From positions 1 through 64,000 of the forward strand of contig JAAZVZ010000006.1 of the NCBI GenBank assembly GCA_018623155.1: 64,000 nucleotides of DNA, in the 5' to 3' direction. The position numbers and the translations under genes are program-made. The DNA is from Glaciecola sp. (GTDB lineage: Bacteria; Pseudomonadota; Gammaproteobacteria; Enterobacterales; Alteromonadaceae). This document shows, in pieces, positions 54,140 to 64,000 of this stretch (position 1 is its first letter; each line of letters begins with the position of its first letter). A model generated the notes under the pieces. It did not search any database and was not told where the DNA came from. It saw nothing but the letters and a program-made list of their open reading frames with translations.

Positions 54140-55363
54140 ATGAGTGAATTACAATTACCCATTTATCTAGACTACTCATCAACAACGCCTGTTGACCCGA
54201 GAGTGGCTAAAAAAATGGCAGAATGCTTGGAAATGGAAGGTAACTTTGGTAATCCTGCCTCGCGTTCACACCGTTTTGGTTGGGTCGCAGAAGAAGCGGT
54301 CGATATTGCCCGAAATCAAATTGCGGACTTGGTTAACGCTGACCCTCGCGAGATCGTATTTACTTCAGGTGCGACTGAATCGAATAACTTGGCGATCAAG
54401 GGTGCTGCACATTTTTACCACAAAAGAGGTAAGCACGTCATTACGTTAAAAACTGAGCATAAAGCGGTTTTGGATACGTGCCGTCAATTAGAGCGTGAAG
54501 GCTTCGAAGTCACTTACTTAGAGCCAATGAGTAATGGTTTAGTCGACCTTGACGTTTTGGCCAATTCCATGCGCGACGACACGGTTTTGGTAACGATCAT
54601 GCACGTCAATAATGAAATTGGTGTCATACAAGACATCGCGGCTATTGGTGAGTTATGTCGCAGTCGCAAAGTGTTATTCCATGTCGATGCTGCGCAGTCT
54701 ACCGGCAAAGTGGAAATTGATTTACAAAACTTAAAAGTGGATTTGATGTCTTTCTCAGGTCATAAGACTTATGGTCCAAAAGGCATTGGTGCATTGTATG
54801 TTCGTCGTAAGCCTCGCGTCCGCATCGAAGCGCAGATTCACGGTGGTGGCCATGAGCGTGGTATGCGTTCCGGGACACTAGCCACCCACCAAATCGTCGG
54901 TATGGGTGAAGCATTTGCGATAGCTAAATCTGAAATGGCAGCAGAGAATGAGCGTGTGCGTGCATTGCGCGATCGTTTGTGGAATGGTATCAAAGATATT
55001 GAGGCGGTGTATCTGAACGGTGATTTAGACCAACGTGTTGTGCATAACCTCAATGTGTCGTTTGCCTACGTAGAAGGTGAATCATTGATTATGGCATTGA
55101 AAGACATGGCTGTATCTTCTGGTTCAGCATGTACCTCAGCATCACTAGAACCGTCCTATGTATTGCGTGCATTAGGTCTCAATGATGAATTAGCACATAG
55201 TTCAATTCGATTCAGCTTTGGCCGTTTTACGACAGAAGAGGAAATCGATTACGTGATTGATGTTATCCGCAACGCGATTGATAAATTACGTGAAATGTCT
55301 CCATTGTGGGACATGTACAAAGACGGCGTCGATCTTGCGTCGGTCGAGTGGGTTCACCACTAA
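54140..55363 (+). CDS. iscS: cysteine desulfurase IscS
   Basis: PLP enzyme that takes sulfur from cysteine for Fe-S clusters and tRNA thiolation. 407 residues. PLP Lys in [12 protein letters not shown] and the active-site Cys in the mobile loop [17 protein letters not shown] are both present. [12 protein letters not shown] and the N-terminal [14 protein letters not shown] are typical of group I desulfurases. It is second in the isc operon; 76 bases separate it from iscU. Confidence 0.98.
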   Translation: MSELQLPIYLDYSSTTPVDPRVAKKMAECLEMEGNFGNPASRSHRFGWVAEEAVDIARNQIADLVNADPREIVFTSGATESNNLAIKGAAHFYHKRGKHVITLKTEHKAVLDTCRQLEREGFEVTYLEPMSNGLVDLDVLANSMRDDTVLVTIMHVNNEIGVIQDIAAIGELCRSRKVLFHVDAAQSTGKVEIDLQNLKVDLMSFSGHKTYGPKGIGALYVRRKPRVRIEAQIHGGGHERGMRSGTLATHQIVGMGEAFAIAKSEMAAENERVRALRDRLWNGIKDIEAVYLNGDLDQRVVHNLNVSFAYVEGESLIMALKDMAVSSGSACTSASLEPSYVLRALGLNDELAHSSIRFSFGRFTTEEEIDYVIDVIRNAIDKLREMSPLWDMYKDGVDLASVEWVHH

Positions 55364-55439
55364 GCTGATAAAATGTTGGTGAAAGCCAATAGTAAGAATT
55401 TTAATGATTTCGAAAGGTTAATAAGGTAAAGGTGTAATT

Positions 55440-55820
55440 ATGGCATACAGTGAAAAAGTCATCGACCATTATGAAAATCCACGTAATGTTGGCGGTTTCG
55501 ACAAAAACGACCCAACTGTTGCTACAGGCATGGTGGGTGCGCCCGCATGTGGTGACGTAATGAAGTTACAACTGAAAGTTGGCGAGAACGGCGTCATCGA
55601 AGATGCTAAATTTAAAACCTATGGTTGTGGTTCAGCTATTGCCTCGAGTTCTCTTGTTACTGAATGGGTAAAAGGTAAAACATTAGATGAAGCGACGACC
55701 ATCAAAAATACTGACATCGCTGAAGAACTAGCATTACCTCCAGTCAAAATTCATTGCTCTATCCTCGCTGAAGATGCGATTAAAGCAGCGGTTGCAGATT
55801 ACAAAAAGAAAAACGCTTAA
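55440..55820 (+). CDS. iscU: Fe-S cluster scaffold IscU
   Basis: Scaffold on which [2Fe-2S] clusters are built. 126 residues with the three ligand Cys in GAPACGDVMKL, KTYGCGSAIASSS and KIHCSILAEDAI, the usual Asp next to the first Cys, and the LPPVK peptide recognised by HscA directly before the last Cys. GGTAAAGG-type ribosome site upstream. Confidence 0.98.
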   Translation: MAYSEKVIDHYENPRNVGGFDKNDPTVATGMVGAPACGDVMKLQLKVGENGVIEDAKFKTYGCGSAIASSSLVTEWVKGKTLDEATTIKNTDIAEELALPPVKIHCSILAEDAIKAAVADYKKKNA

Positions 55821-55857
55821 TTTAGATTTATTAAATAAAGTGTTACAGGAGAGATAA

Positions 55858-56181
55858 GTGGCTATCACAGTAACTGACGCAGCGGCACAGCGAGCGACTG
55901 CTTTTTTACAAAACAGAGGGCATGGCCTCGGTTTACGTCTGGGTGTAAAAACCACTGGGTGCTCAGGACTGGCTTATGTCTTAGAATTTGTTGACGAGCT
56001 AAATGAAGACGATACCGTATTTGAAGATAATGGGGTTAAGGTTATCATTGATGGTAAAAGCTTAGTTTATCTAGATGGCACACAGTTGGATTTTGCTAAA
56101 GAAGGACTTAACGAAGGCTTTCAATTCAACAATCCTAATGCGAATGGTGAGTGTGGTTGCGGCGAAAGCTTTAACGTGTGA
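55858..56181 (+). CDS. iscA: A-type Fe-S carrier IscA
   Basis: A-type carrier that moves clusters to apo-proteins. 107 residues; the three conserved Cys lie in [13 protein letters not shown] and the C-terminal GECGCGESF. The start is a GTG with AGGAGAG 6 bases upstream. Located between iscU and hscB as expected. Confidence 0.97.
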   Translation: MAITVTDAAAQRATAFLQNRGHGLGLRLGVKTTGCSGLAYVLEFVDELNEDDTVFEDNGVKVIIDGKSLVYLDGTQLDFAKEGLNEGFQFNNPNANGECGCGESFNV

Positions 56182-56215
56182 CGACACACCTGTTAGCTTA
56201 CTCAACCTATAGACC

Positions 56216-56731
56216 ATGAATTATTTTTCACTCTTTAATCTTCCAGAAACGCTAACGCTTGATACTCACGCGTTAGCGTCTTCTTATCAGACATTACAAA
56301 AGCTCACACACCCAGACAAATTTGCTACCGCATCTGCACAAGAGCAACGCATTGCTATGCAAAAAAATGCTCAGGTAAACGATGGGTACAGTGTACTAAA
56401 ACACCCCCTATCACGCGCACAACATCTGTTGAGTTTACGTGGGTTAGTCATTGACCATGAACAACATACATTAGGTGATCCTGAGTTTTTGATGCAACAA
56501 ATGGAGTGGCGTGAAACGCTCGAGGAAATCAGCTCTGATGAAGCCGCACTGGAAGAGATGCAGACTGAGATCCAAGCTAATATCAAAGATAAACTGACAG
56601 GGCTAGCATCTTTGTTTGAAGACGAACAATCGAACAATGAAGACATTGCAAATGAAATCCGAAAACTCACCTTTATCTACAAATTCTCCGCGCAAATAGA
56701 CGCGCAATTAGACAAATTGGACGATTTTTAA
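56216..56731 (+). CDS. hscB: co-chaperone HscB
   Basis: J-domain co-chaperone that brings IscU to HscA. 171 residues; the J-domain HPD is in LTHPDKFA (about 32-34) and the C-terminal three-helix bundle that binds IscU follows ([11 protein letters not shown]). One base separates its stop from hscA, so translation is coupled. Confidence 0.96.
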   Translation: MNYFSLFNLPETLTLDTHALASSYQTLQKLTHPDKFATASAQEQRIAMQKNAQVNDGYSVLKHPLSRAQHLLSLRGLVIDHEQHTLGDPEFLMQQMEWRETLEEISSDEAALEEMQTEIQANIKDKLTGLASLFEDEQSNNEDIANEIRKLTFIYKFSAQIDAQLDKLDDF

Positions 56732-56732
56732 T

Positions 56733-58592
56733 ATGGCATTATTGCAGATCGCAGAACCTGGACAGAGTGCAGCGCCTCATCAACGCAAACTTGCGGTGGG
56801 GATTGACCTTGGAACCACAAACTCTTTGGTTGCCACAGTGCGCAGCGGTCAGCCACAAACGTTACCTGATAGCGAAGGGCGTGCCCTATTGCCATCAGTG
56901 GTTCGCTATCACGGTGGTGAGAAAACAATCGGTTATCCTGCTCAAGCTGAAGCCAATCAAGATCCTGTGAATACCATCGTGTCGGTAAAACGCTTTATGG
57001 GCAAATCACAAGATGAGATCCTGGCAACTTGGCCAAATTTACCTTACCACTTTGTTCAACAAAGCCACGGTGTTGCTCTTTTAGCCGATGGTAAATCGCG
57101 TAATCCAGTTGAGATATCAGCAGATATTTTACGTCATTTACGCGATCGTGCTGAAGCATCGCTGGGCGATGAGTTAACGGGCGCCGTGATAACGGTCCCT
57201 GCGTACTTTGATGACGCACAAAGGCAAAGTACAAAAGACGCCGCTAAATTAGCGGGTTTACACGTTTTAAGATTACTGAATGAACCGACGGCTGCAGCGA
57301 TTGCCTATGGTTTAGATTCCGGACAGGAAGGCTTAATTGCGGTCTATGATTTGGGCGGTGGTACATTTGACATCAGTATTTTACGATTGCACAAAGGGGT
57401 GTTCGAAGTCCTTTCAACTGGTGGTAATGCGAGCTTGGGTGGTGATGATTTTGACCATGCTATTGTCCATCACTGGACCACTCGTTGGGGCTTATCCGAA
57501 TCATTGCAAAAAGCACATTACAGACGCTTGGTTTCCCTAGCCAAAGCGACCAAACAAGCATTAAGTGATGGACAGAGTATCACACAAACCATTGAGTTAG
57601 ATGGACAATCATTTGACGCCTCGTTAGATCGTACAGCGTTTGATGACTTAATTACCCCATTGGTTAAGCAGACGGTAAAAGCGTGTCGCAGAGCGTTAAA
57701 AGATGCAGAAGTCAGTGCAGATGAAGTACTGGCTGTGGTCATGGTAGGTGGCTCTACGCGAGTCCCTTTGGTTAGAGAACAAGTCGGAGCATTCTTTGGT
57801 CAAGAACCATTGACTTCGATTGATCCTGATCAGGTTGTTGCTCTTGGTGCAGCGAGCCAAGCAGACATCCTTGCTGGAAATAAGCCCGATAATGAGATGC
57901 TGTTATTAGACGTACTGCCGCTGTCATTGGGCATTGAAACCATGGGCGGTTTGGTTGAAAAAATCATCCCTCGCAATACCACCATACCGGTTGCAAAAGC
58001 GCAAGAATTTACCACCTTTAAGGATGGACAAACGGCGATGATGGTCCATGTACTGCAAGGTGAGCGTGAGCTGGTAGATGATTGTCGTTCACTAGCCAAA
58101 TTTACGTTAACAGGAATACCACCCATGACCGCCGGGGCAGCACATATAAGAGTGACGTTCCAAGTGGACGCAGATGGCTTACTCAATGTAACCGCGCAAG
58201 AAAAAAGCACAGGTGTGCAAGCGGAGATCCAAGTGAAACCTTCATTTGGCTTGGCAGAAGAACAAATTGCACAAATGCTCAAAGCATCTATGGCCAATGC
58301 CAAAGACGATATGCAGCAGCGCATGTTAAAAGAACAGCAAGTCGAAGCCGCTCGAGTGCTTGAGGCGCTTGAGGCAGCGCTTGATGAACATCGAGGGTTG
58401 TTGAGTGAAGAAGAGTTTGCACAATTGCGTCAAAGCATGGATACTCTTGCGCAGGTCGCACAAGAGCAAAGTACTGACGCGATCAAAGAACACATTGAAA
58501 TAGTGGATAATGCTTCTCAAGCCTTTGCCGCTCGTCGTATGGATATATCCATACAGCAGGCATTAGCCGGTAAACAAGTCCAAGACATCTAA
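56733..58592 (+). CDS. hscA: Hsp70-type chaperone HscA
   Basis: Specialised Hsp70 that helps release clusters from IscU by binding its LPPVK peptide. 619 residues, normal for HscA. ATPase motifs are [14 protein letters not shown] (about 24-37), [35 protein letters not shown] and [15 protein letters not shown]. The substrate domain starts about residue 390 with [12 protein letters not shown]. No frameshift or truncation. Confidence 0.97.
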   Translation: MALLQIAEPGQSAAPHQRKLAVGIDLGTTNSLVATVRSGQPQTLPDSEGRALLPSVVRYHGGEKTIGYPAQAEANQDPVNTIVSVKRFMGKSQDEILATWPNLPYHFVQQSHGVALLADGKSRNPVEISADILRHLRDRAEASLGDELTGAVITVPAYFDDAQRQSTKDAAKLAGLHVLRLLNEPTAAAIAYGLDSGQEGLIAVYDLGGGTFDISILRLHKGVFEVLSTGGNASLGGDDFDHAIVHHWTTRWGLSESLQKAHYRRLVSLAKATKQALSDGQSITQTIELDGQSFDASLDRTAFDDLITPLVKQTVKACRRALKDAEVSADEVLAVVMVGGSTRVPLVREQVGAFFGQEPLTSIDPDQVVALGAASQADILAGNKPDNEMLLLDVLPLSLGIETMGGLVEKIIPRNTTIPVAKAQEFTTFKDGQTAMMVHVLQGERELVDDCRSLAKFTLTGIPPMTAGAAHIRVTFQVDADGLLNVTAQEKSTGVQAEIQVKPSFGLAEEQIAQMLKASMANAKDDMQQRMLKEQQVEAARVLEALEAALDEHRGLLSEEEFAQLRQSMDTLAQVAQEQSTDAIKEHIEIVDNASQAFAARRMDISIQQALAGKQVQDI

Positions 58593-58615
58593 AAACGAAT
58601 AAGCAGGAGACGGCC

Positions 58616-58954
58616 ATGACCCAAGTCATATTTCTACCTCATGATGAACTTTGCCCAGACGGTGCAGTGTTAGAAGCCAAAAAGGGCGAAAGTGTGCTGG
58701 ATGTTGCATTAAGTAATGGCATCGGTATCGAGCATGCTTGTGAAAAAGTCTGTGCATGTACGACTTGTCATGTGATTATTCGTGAAGGATTCGATTCACT
58801 GGCTGAATCGGATGAATTAGAAGATGACTTATTGGATAAAGCGTGGGGGCTTGAACCTGAGTCGCGTTTGGGTTGTCAGGCCATCGTTCAGGATGAAAAT
58901 TTGGTTGTGGAAATTCCAAAATACACCATTAATCACGCTGCAGAAGATCATTAA
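58616..58954 (+). CDS. fdx: ISC-type [2Fe-2S] ferredoxin
   Basis: Electron donor for cluster assembly. 112 residues; ligand Cys in EHACEKVCACTTCHV (C-x5-C-x2-C pattern) and the fourth in RLGCQAIV. Last gene of the isc operon seen here; the iscX that often follows in gammaproteobacteria is not present before ndk. AGGAGA lies upstream. Confidence 0.96.
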   Translation: MTQVIFLPHDELCPDGAVLEAKKGESVLDVALSNGIGIEHACEKVCACTTCHVIIREGFDSLAESDELEDDLLDKAWGLEPESRLGCQAIVQDENLVVEIPKYTINHAAEDH

Positions 58955-58962
58955 AGAAAATA

Positions 58963-58991
58963 TTCGAGTTTTTGTACGGGTTTGCTATAAT
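58963..58991 (+). promoter_or_regulatory. ndk promoter
   Basis: A consensus -10 TATAAT (58986-58991) extended by TGC (58983-58985 TTG/C context) and a weak -35 TTCGAG (58963-58968) at 17 bases. It sits between fdx and ndk and gives ndk its own transcription start near 58998. Confidence 0.65.
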
Positions 58992-59035
58992 CTGCGAAAA
59001 TTTTGTTAGACCAAAGAATTACAGGGGAGCCAATA

Positions 59036-59467
59036 ATGGCCTTAGAAAGAACTTTTTCAATTATTAAGCCGGATGCGGTTGCTAAAAACGTTATCGGTGC
59101 TATCTACAACCGTTTTGAAAGTGCCGGTCTAAAAATCGTTGCATCAAAGATGGTTCACTTATCACGTGAGAAGGCTGAAGGTTTTTATGCTGAGCATAAA
59201 GAACGCCCATTTTTTGGTGCGTTAGTGGATTTTATGACTTCTGGTCCAGTGATGGTTCAAGTGCTCGAAGGTGAGAACGCCGTTGTTAAAAACCGTGAAA
59301 TCATGGGTGCAACTAACCCAGCTGATGCCGCTGCAGGTACTTTGCGTTCTGATTATGCTGAGTCTATTGACGAAAATGCAGTGCACGGTTCAGATGCACC
59401 AGAATCAGCAGCTCGCGAAATTGCATATTTCTTCTCAGAAGAAGAAATCTGCCCACGCACTCGCTAA
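59036..59467 (+). CDS. ndk: nucleoside diphosphate kinase
   Basis: Balances NTP pools by phosphate transfer through a His intermediate. 143 residues from the ATG at 59036 ([15 protein letters not shown]) with AGGGGAG 8 bases upstream; the longer frame from 59003 is not supported. The phospho-His motif is [12 protein letters not shown] (His about 117), and [18 protein letters not shown] is intact. It has its own promoter and terminator. Confidence 0.98.
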   Translation: MALERTFSIIKPDAVAKNVIGAIYNRFESAGLKIVASKMVHLSREKAEGFYAEHKERPFFGALVDFMTSGPVMVQVLEGENAVVKNREIMGATNPADAAAGTLRSDYAESIDENAVHGSDAPESAAREIAYFFSEEEICPRTR

Positions 59468-59483
59468 GCACAACAACATTGAT

Positions 59484-59508
59484 AAAAGGGAGCTTAGGCT
59501 CCCTTTTT
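59484..59508 (+). terminator. intrinsic terminator of ndk
   Basis: Ten-base stem AAAAGGGAGC/GCTCCCTTTT with loop TTAG, then T. Positioned 16 bases after the ndk stop; nearly symmetrical, so it could work on both strands. Confidence 0.9.
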
Positions 59509-59563
59509 AGTTTAAAATAGCAATTAATACAGGCTGTTTGCCACCGCTACTGAGATAAACGAA

Positions 59564-60691
59564 ATGACTGATACGGTTAAGACCAACTTATTGGATTTGA
59601 ATCGCGCTGGGATGCGAGAGTTTTTGTCGAGTATTGATGAAAAACCCTTCCGAGCTGATCAAATTATGCAGTGGATTTACCATCATGGTGTCAGTGATTT
59701 TGACCAGATGTCTAATATCAACAAGGTATTGAAGGCGAAACTCAAAGCACATGCTGAAATTAAAGCGCCAGAGATTGCTTATCAACAAAATGCTTCAGAC
59801 GGTACGATAAAATTTGCTTTGACCCTAGAAGGTGGGCAAGAAGTCGAATCGGTATGGATCCCTGAAACGGACCGAGCGACTTTGTGCGTATCCTCTCAAG
59901 TTGGTTGCGCCCTAGAATGTACGTTTTGTTCGACTGCACAACAAGGTTTTAATCGCAACTTGCGCGTCAGTGAGATCATTGGGCAAGTATGGCGTGTAGC
60001 CACTACCTTAGGTTTGTCAAAAGACACTAAACAGCGCCCAATCACTAATGTTGTGATGATGGGAATGGGCGAGCCATTATTGAATGTCAAAAATGTCGTG
60101 CCAGCCATGGAACTCATGATGGACGATTATGGTTTTGGTTTATCCAAGCGTCGAGTGACCTTATCTACCTCAGGAGTTGTGCCTGCCTTAGACAAATTAG
60201 CCGACCAGATTGATGTCGCATTGGCTATTTCGTTGCATGCGCCGGACGATACCTTACGTGATGAAATTGTACCGATTAACAAAAAATACAACATAGAGAC
60301 GTTCTTGCGTTCGGTTCGTAGCTACTTACAAAAATCCAAAGCCAATCAAGGTAAGGTAACCATTGAATATGTCATGCTTTCCCATATCAATGATTCGACA
60401 GATCAAGCTCATGCTCTGAGTAAAGTACTCAAAGATACCCCGTGCAAAATTAATTTAATCCCATTCAACCCATATCCAGGCTCACCATATACTTGTTCGA
60501 GTAATTCTCGAATCGATCGATTCGCCAAAGTCCTTATGGCGGACGGTTACACAGTCATGGTGCGCAAGACACGTGGTGACGACATTGATGCAGCATGTGG
60601 TCAGCTTGTTGGCGATGTTGTAGACCGTACTAAGCGCATGTTAAAAAAACAGATGAACGGTCCTGCTATTGACGTTAGAATAGATAAATAG
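59564..60691 (+). CDS. rlmN: 23S rRNA (A2503-C2)/tRNA (A37-C2) methyltransferase RlmN
   Basis: Radical SAM methyltransferase acting on 23S rRNA A2503 and tRNA A37. 375 residues. The cluster-binding CxxxCxxC is Cys115, Cys119 and Cys122 in [15 protein letters not shown] motif GMGEPLLN follows, and the C-terminal catalytic Cys is in [10 protein letters not shown]. It starts the rlmN-pilW-rodZ-ispG-hisS series typical of gammaproteobacteria. Confidence 0.97.
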   Translation: MTDTVKTNLLDLNRAGMREFLSSIDEKPFRADQIMQWIYHHGVSDFDQMSNINKVLKAKLKAHAEIKAPEIAYQQNASDGTIKFALTLEGGQEVESVWIPETDRATLCVSSQVGCALECTFCSTAQQGFNRNLRVSEIIGQVWRVATTLGLSKDTKQRPITNVVMMGMGEPLLNVKNVVPAMELMMDDYGFGLSKRRVTLSTSGVVPALDKLADQIDVALAISLHAPDDTLRDEIVPINKKYNIETFLRSVRSYLQKSKANQGKVTIEYVMLSHINDSTDQAHALSKVLKDTPCKINLIPFNPYPGSPYTCSSNSRIDRFAKVLMADGYTVMVRKTRGDDIDAACGQLVGDVVDRTKRMLKKQMNGPAIDVRIDK

Positions 60692-60722
60692 AAGAGTCAG
60701 ATAAAACAATCAAGGAGTTTTC

Positions 60723-61694
60723 ATGCGAGGTATATTAGTAGCGTTGGTATCCATCGCATTGATGGCCTGTGGCAGCACCTTGGAAGAAGAAGCGAATACT
60801 GTTACCGACCCGTTAGGCGCTGCGAAAACCCGGTTATCACTGGGCTTGTCGTATTTGCAGGCAGGCAATTTTTCTCAGGCTAAGTTTAATTTGGATAGGG
60901 CATTATCCTTTGCTCCTCGCTATGCTGATGCGCATTTTGGATTGGCTTATTATTATCAACAAGTAGGTGAAATAAAGCTTGCACGTGCGTCATACGATAC
61001 GGCACTTGGTCTGGCGCCAAACGATCCTGAAATCAGTAATTCTTACGGGGCATTTTTGTGTTTGCAAGGCGAATACGATGCTGCGGAACAACGTTTTCTT
61101 GCAGCAGTGAATGCTCGAGATTTTATTGCGGCTGCCGAGACATATGAAAATGCAGCAGTCTGCCAACAAAGTAAAGGCGATATTCTAGAGGCGATTTTTT
61201 ATCTTAAAAAATCTCTGAATCATCAACCTAGACGTGTCACAGTACTTGCCCTGTTGGCCGAGCTACAAGCAAGTCAGAGCCAATATGAGGATGCTAAAGC
61301 GACTCTTGAGCGATGGGAAGCGGTGACAGGCATTACTGCGGATTCGGTATTCTTGCGCTATCAAATAGCTCAAAGTCAATCTGATAGAATGTTAGCTAAG
61401 CGTTATGCGCAAACATTACGCGAGCGTTTTGCTCAGCATCCAAATGCTCAAAAGGTGAGTCTCGATGAAGCGGTTATCGATAATACGCAAGCAAGCCAAC
61501 ACCGCTCACCTGCGAATTCAAAAAATGATGTGGATACAAATGGTATAATCGTTCATGAATTGAAATCAGGCGAAACTCTGTATCGATTGTCATTAAAATA
61601 TAATGTGAGTGTCGACCAATTGATAAAATGGAATAACCTTGTCAATATTTCACGTTTATCAATCGGCCAAAAAATTATTGTAAGTCAACCTTAA
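60723..61694 (+). CDS. pilW: type IV pilus biogenesis lipoprotein PilW/PilF with C-terminal LysM
   Basis: Outer-membrane lipoprotein (lipobox LMAC, Cys16) that acts as pilotin for the PilQ secretin. Residues about 35-215 form TPR repeats (LSLGLSYLQAGNFSQAKFNLDRAL, AHFGLAYYYQQVGEIKLARASYDTAL). Unlike the roughly 250-residue Pseudomonas PilF, this one is 323 residues and ends with a LysM domain (HELKSGETLYRLSLKYNV ... LSIGQKIIV, about 277-321). LysM should bind peptidoglycan. AAGGAG is found 5 bases before the ATG. Confidence 0.9.
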   Translation: MRGILVALVSIALMACGSTLEEEANTVTDPLGAAKTRLSLGLSYLQAGNFSQAKFNLDRALSFAPRYADAHFGLAYYYQQVGEIKLARASYDTALGLAPNDPEISNSYGAFLCLQGEYDAAEQRFLAAVNARDFIAAAETYENAAVCQQSKGDILEAIFYLKKSLNHQPRRVTVLALLAELQASQSQYEDAKATLERWEAVTGITADSVFLRYQIAQSQSDRMLAKRYAQTLRERFAQHPNAQKVSLDEAVIDNTQASQHRSPANSKNDVDTNGIIVHELKSGETLYRLSLKYNVSVDQLIKWNNLVNISRLSIGQKIIVSQP

Positions 61695-61711
61695 CCAAGG
61701 ATTTATTAGGA

Positions 61712-62776
61712 ATGATTGAGCAAAATGAGCTCGAACCAGTATCGACGACAGTTGGTCAACAGTTGCACAAGGCTCGGCAACAAAAACAGTTGTCCGTATC
61801 AAAAATTGCACAACAACTTCGTTTGAAAGAGCCTATTCTCCATGCATTGGAAAACGACAATGCGTTGTCGGATATTGCTCCGACGTTTGTGAAAGGTTAC
61901 ATTCGCGCTTACGCCAAAATCCTAGAATTAGACGGTGAAAAACTCGTAGAACAGTATAATTCTGCTCACGCCGACGATGCACAGTACAACGCGCCAATGA
62001 TTTCATTTTCACGAAAAGTGGCTCGTGAAAATGTTGATTCTCGTTGGATATTAGTGACTTATGGTGTTATTGCTATATTGGTTTTTCTGATCATCACTTG
62101 GTGGTATCAGCAAACACAAACAAATACTCTGGTTGTTGTGCCTTCTAACCCAACGGTACAAGAGTCACCCGCGTCAGTAAAACTATCAGCGTCAGTAACA
62201 CCTTCAGCCACAGTAAAGCCATCAACTGAGCAAGAGCCATCGGTAATCGAAAAGCCATTAGAAGAATCGCCCGCAGTAGGGTCCTTCTCGTCAGAAGGAC
62301 CAAGTACTCTTCAATCAAATGAAATAGTAGGTGAACCAAATGCCTCTGAATTCATATTAGATGCTTCAGAGGGTGCTTCAGAAGTTGCTTCAGAGGATGC
62401 TGAACAACCACAAGTTGTTCCAGATATTGCCACCGTGATTGCCGCGCTAGAAAATGCTGATCCAGATTTGGATGAACCAATACTTGCTGATGTGAGTAAT
62501 GAACCTGAGGCTGACGTAGAAAACACCACAATTGAGATAGTGTTTACTTTTGCTGAAGACTGTTGGGTAAAGATTACCGATGCTACCGGAAACGATATTG
62601 CTTATGGTGTAAAAAAGGCTGGACGAGTCATGCCAGTTTCTGGGGTAGCCCCATTCTCAGTGGTGCTAGGAGCACCAGCTGGCGTTGTGATTAGTTATGA
62701 TGGAACACCTGTTGATTTGTCACGTTTTCCAGATAACCGCACAGCACGATTCAGTTTGCCATTGGAGGCACAGTAG
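61712..62776 (+). CDS. rodZ: cytoskeletal membrane protein RodZ
   Basis: Links MreB to the membrane and shapes the cell. 354 residues: an N-terminal helix-turn-helix domain ([22 protein letters not shown], about 11-80), one membrane helix ([21 protein letters not shown], about 111-131), a long Pro/Ser/Glu-rich periplasmic linker with repeated short units such as [14 protein letters not shown], and a C-terminal DUF4115 domain (about 270-354). It lies 17 bases after pilW and 2 before ispG. Confidence 0.95.
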   Translation: MIEQNELEPVSTTVGQQLHKARQQKQLSVSKIAQQLRLKEPILHALENDNALSDIAPTFVKGYIRAYAKILELDGEKLVEQYNSAHADDAQYNAPMISFSRKVARENVDSRWILVTYGVIAILVFLIITWWYQQTQTNTLVVVPSNPTVQESPASVKLSASVTPSATVKPSTEQEPSVIEKPLEESPAVGSFSSEGPSTLQSNEIVGEPNASEFILDASEGASEVASEDAEQPQVVPDIATVIAALENADPDLDEPILADVSNEPEADVENTTIEIVFTFAEDCWVKITDATGNDIAYGVKKAGRVMPVSGVAPFSVVLGAPAGVVISYDGTPVDLSRFPDNRTARFSLPLEAQ

Positions 62777-62778
62777 TT

Positions 62779-63894
62779 ATGTTTAACCAATCCCCAATTA
62801 AACGTCGTCAATCTACCCGGATCAACGTTGGCTCGGTCCCTATTGGTGACGGAGCGCCTATTGCTGTTCAATCAATGACCAATACGCCAACGACTGATGT
62901 TGCAGCGACAGTTGAGCAAATCAACCGTATTGTGGCTGTGGGCGGAGAGATTGTAAGAGTCTCAGTTCCCACTATGGATGCGGCTGAAGCCTTTAAACAA
63001 ATTCGTCAACAAGTTTCAGTTCCTTTGGTCGCGGATATTCATTTTGATTATCGAATTGCGCTTAAAGTTGCTGAGTATGGTGTGGATTGTCTGCGGATTA
63101 ATCCTGGTAACATCGGTAATATGGAGCGTGTTCGTTCGGTTGTTGATTGTGCCAAAGACAAAGGGATCCCGATTCGGATTGGCGTGAATGGCGGTTCATT
63201 AGAACGCGATTTACAAGAAAAATACGGAGAGCCAACGCCAGAGGCATTAGTTGAATCAGCAATGCGACACGTTGATATTTTGGATAAGCTTAATTTTGAC
63301 CAGTTCAAAGTCTCGGTTAAAGCATCCGATGTTTTCTTAGCTGTGGGAGCGTATCGTTTATTGGCACAGCAAATTAATCAACCTTTGCATTTAGGGATAA
63401 CCGAAGCCGGAGGGCAACGAGCTGGAGCTGTGAAAAGCGCGGTTGGGCTAGGCATGTTACTTGCTGAGGGTATCGGTGATACTTTGCGCGTGTCATTAGC
63501 TGCTGACCCAGTTGAAGAAATCAAAGTGGGTTTTGATATCCTCAAATCACTGCGTATTCGCTCTCGTGGGATCAACTTTATCGCATGCCCAAGTTGTTCT
63601 CGACAAGAGTTCGATGTCATTAACACTGTCAACGCGCTCGAGCAAAGAGTAGAAGATATCTTAACTCCAATGGACGTATCAATCATTGGTTGTGTGGTTA
63701 ATGGTCCTGGTGAGGCGGAAATTTCAGATTTAGGCTTAACCGGTGCTCGCAATATGAGTGGTTTTTATGAAGATGGAAAGCGTCAACGCGAGCGCATTGC
63801 AAATAACGATTTAGTTGACGTCTTAGAACAAAAAATTCGTGCAAAAGCTTCACAACTTGACCCTACCAAGCGTATTGATGTCACTGAAGTATAG
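62779..63894 (+). CDS. ispG: 4-hydroxy-3-methylbut-2-en-1-yl diphosphate synthase
   Basis: Fe-S enzyme of the MEP isoprenoid pathway, converting MEcPP to HMBPP. 371 residues, normal for the short bacterial type. Cluster ligands are in [11 protein letters not shown] and [42 protein letters not shown] is the typical N-terminus. Starts two bases after rodZ. Ends in a strong terminator before hisS. Confidence 0.98.
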   Translation: MFNQSPIKRRQSTRINVGSVPIGDGAPIAVQSMTNTPTTDVAATVEQINRIVAVGGEIVRVSVPTMDAAEAFKQIRQQVSVPLVADIHFDYRIALKVAEYGVDCLRINPGNIGNMERVRSVVDCAKDKGIPIRIGVNGGSLERDLQEKYGEPTPEALVESAMRHVDILDKLNFDQFKVSVKASDVFLAVGAYRLLAQQINQPLHLGITEAGGQRAGAVKSAVGLGMLLAEGIGDTLRVSLAADPVEEIKVGFDILKSLRIRSRGINFIACPSCSRQEFDVINTVNALEQRVEDILTPMDVSIIGCVVNGPGEAEISDLGLTGARNMSGFYEDGKRQRERIANNDLVDVLEQKIRAKASQLDPTKRIDVTEV

Positions 63895-63936
63895 CAAGTT
63901 GCGAATTTACACACTTAACACTATACCTAATTACGT

Positions 63937-63966
63937 AAAGCCCATATAATATGGGCTTTATTTTTT
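63937..63966 (+). terminator. intrinsic terminator between ispG and hisS
   Basis: Nine-base stem AAAGCCCAT/ATGGGCTTT (937-945 with 951-959), 5-base loop, followed by A and six T. It is 42 bases after the ispG stop. Its AAA/TTT flanks make it fairly symmetrical. Confidence 0.88.
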
Positions 63967-63988
63967 GTTATACCATGTGAGAGACACA

Positions 63989-64000
63989 GTGGCCAAAACG
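63989..64000 (+). CDS. hisS: histidyl-tRNA synthetase, first four codons
   Basis: The window ends on GTG GCC AAA ACG (Met-Ala-Lys-Thr), preceded by GAGAGA at 63979-63984. MAKT is the usual HisS N-terminus, and hisS follows ispG in most gammaproteobacteria. Only 12 bases are visible, so the call rests mainly on synteny. Confidence 0.6.

Noticed and set aside
62160-62420. Short in-frame repeats (TCAGTAA- and CTTCAGA-type) in rodZ, considered as a DNA repeat or CRISPR-like array
   Set aside because: Units are irregular, within one reading frame, and encode the Pro/Ser/Glu-rich RodZ linker. No spacers or conserved repeat length.

Overview
The window reads as chromosome of a Gram-negative gammaproteobacterium, most likely an alteromonad (Alteromonadales, probably Alteromonadaceae). 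The basis is the gene order in the right half (queA-tgt-yajC-secD-secF, suhB/trmJ-cysE-iscRSUA-hscBA-fdx, ndk-rlmN-pilW-rodZ-ispG-hisS), the long isocitrate lyase paired with malate synthase G, and an exosortase A locus next to them. This is inference from protein character and synteny; no search was run. No rRNA, tRNA, IS element, phage or CRISPR array was recognised.

1-11.6 kb (plus strand): the end of an exosortase A (XrtA/EpsH) exopolysaccharide operon. It holds a polysaccharide deacetylase (cut by the window edge), XrtA fused to EpsI, a glycosyltransferase, a hexapeptide acyltransferase, a beta-helix protein, a membrane transglutaminase-like protein, a 29-residue membrane peptide gene, an O-antigen-ligase-like polymerase/ligase, a second glycosyltransferase and two different MOP flippases. 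Most junctions are overlapping start/stop codons.

11.6-24.6 kb (minus strand, converging on the first): a second arm with five glycosyltransferases, XrtA-type amidotransferase AsnB, two FemAB/GNAT-type transferases, another deacetylase and an 863-residue PcRGLX/YetA-like putative polysaccharide lyase. Roughly 5.1-14.8 kb is visibly AT-rich, as is usual for exchanged surface-polysaccharide genes.

24.7-33.5 kb: the protein-sorting and accessory part. It contains a secreted exosortase substrate with a variant (NAP instead of PEP) C-terminal signal behind a clear sigma-54 promoter, a ThiF/E1-like enzyme beside the exosortase-associated acyltransferase, a YdcF/ElyC protein, and a secreted trypsin-like protease. 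It ends with an operon made of a Tat-signal protein, a PqqD-like chaperone, an HprK-related kinase, a nucleotidyltransferase and a UDP-glucuronate epimerase, also behind a sigma-54-like promoter. This HPr-rel-A-type set, with its candidate substrate, is the least understood system in the window.

33.5-45.2 kb: a patatin-like phospholipase; the glyoxylate shunt (glcB, a LysR regulator, aceA with a candidate Fur box upstream); a lipoprotein alkaline phosphatase behind a Pho box; and a five-gene envelope module (K+ channel, DUF350, YgiB/DUF1190, glutathionylspermidine-synthase-like, VC0807-like).

45.5-64 kb: housekeeping. Queuosine synthesis and Sec accessory genes, suhB, trmJ-cysE, the complete isc cluster (no iscX seen) behind two tandem IscR boxes, then ndk, rlmN, pilW (with a C-terminal LysM), rodZ, ispG and the first four codons of hisS.
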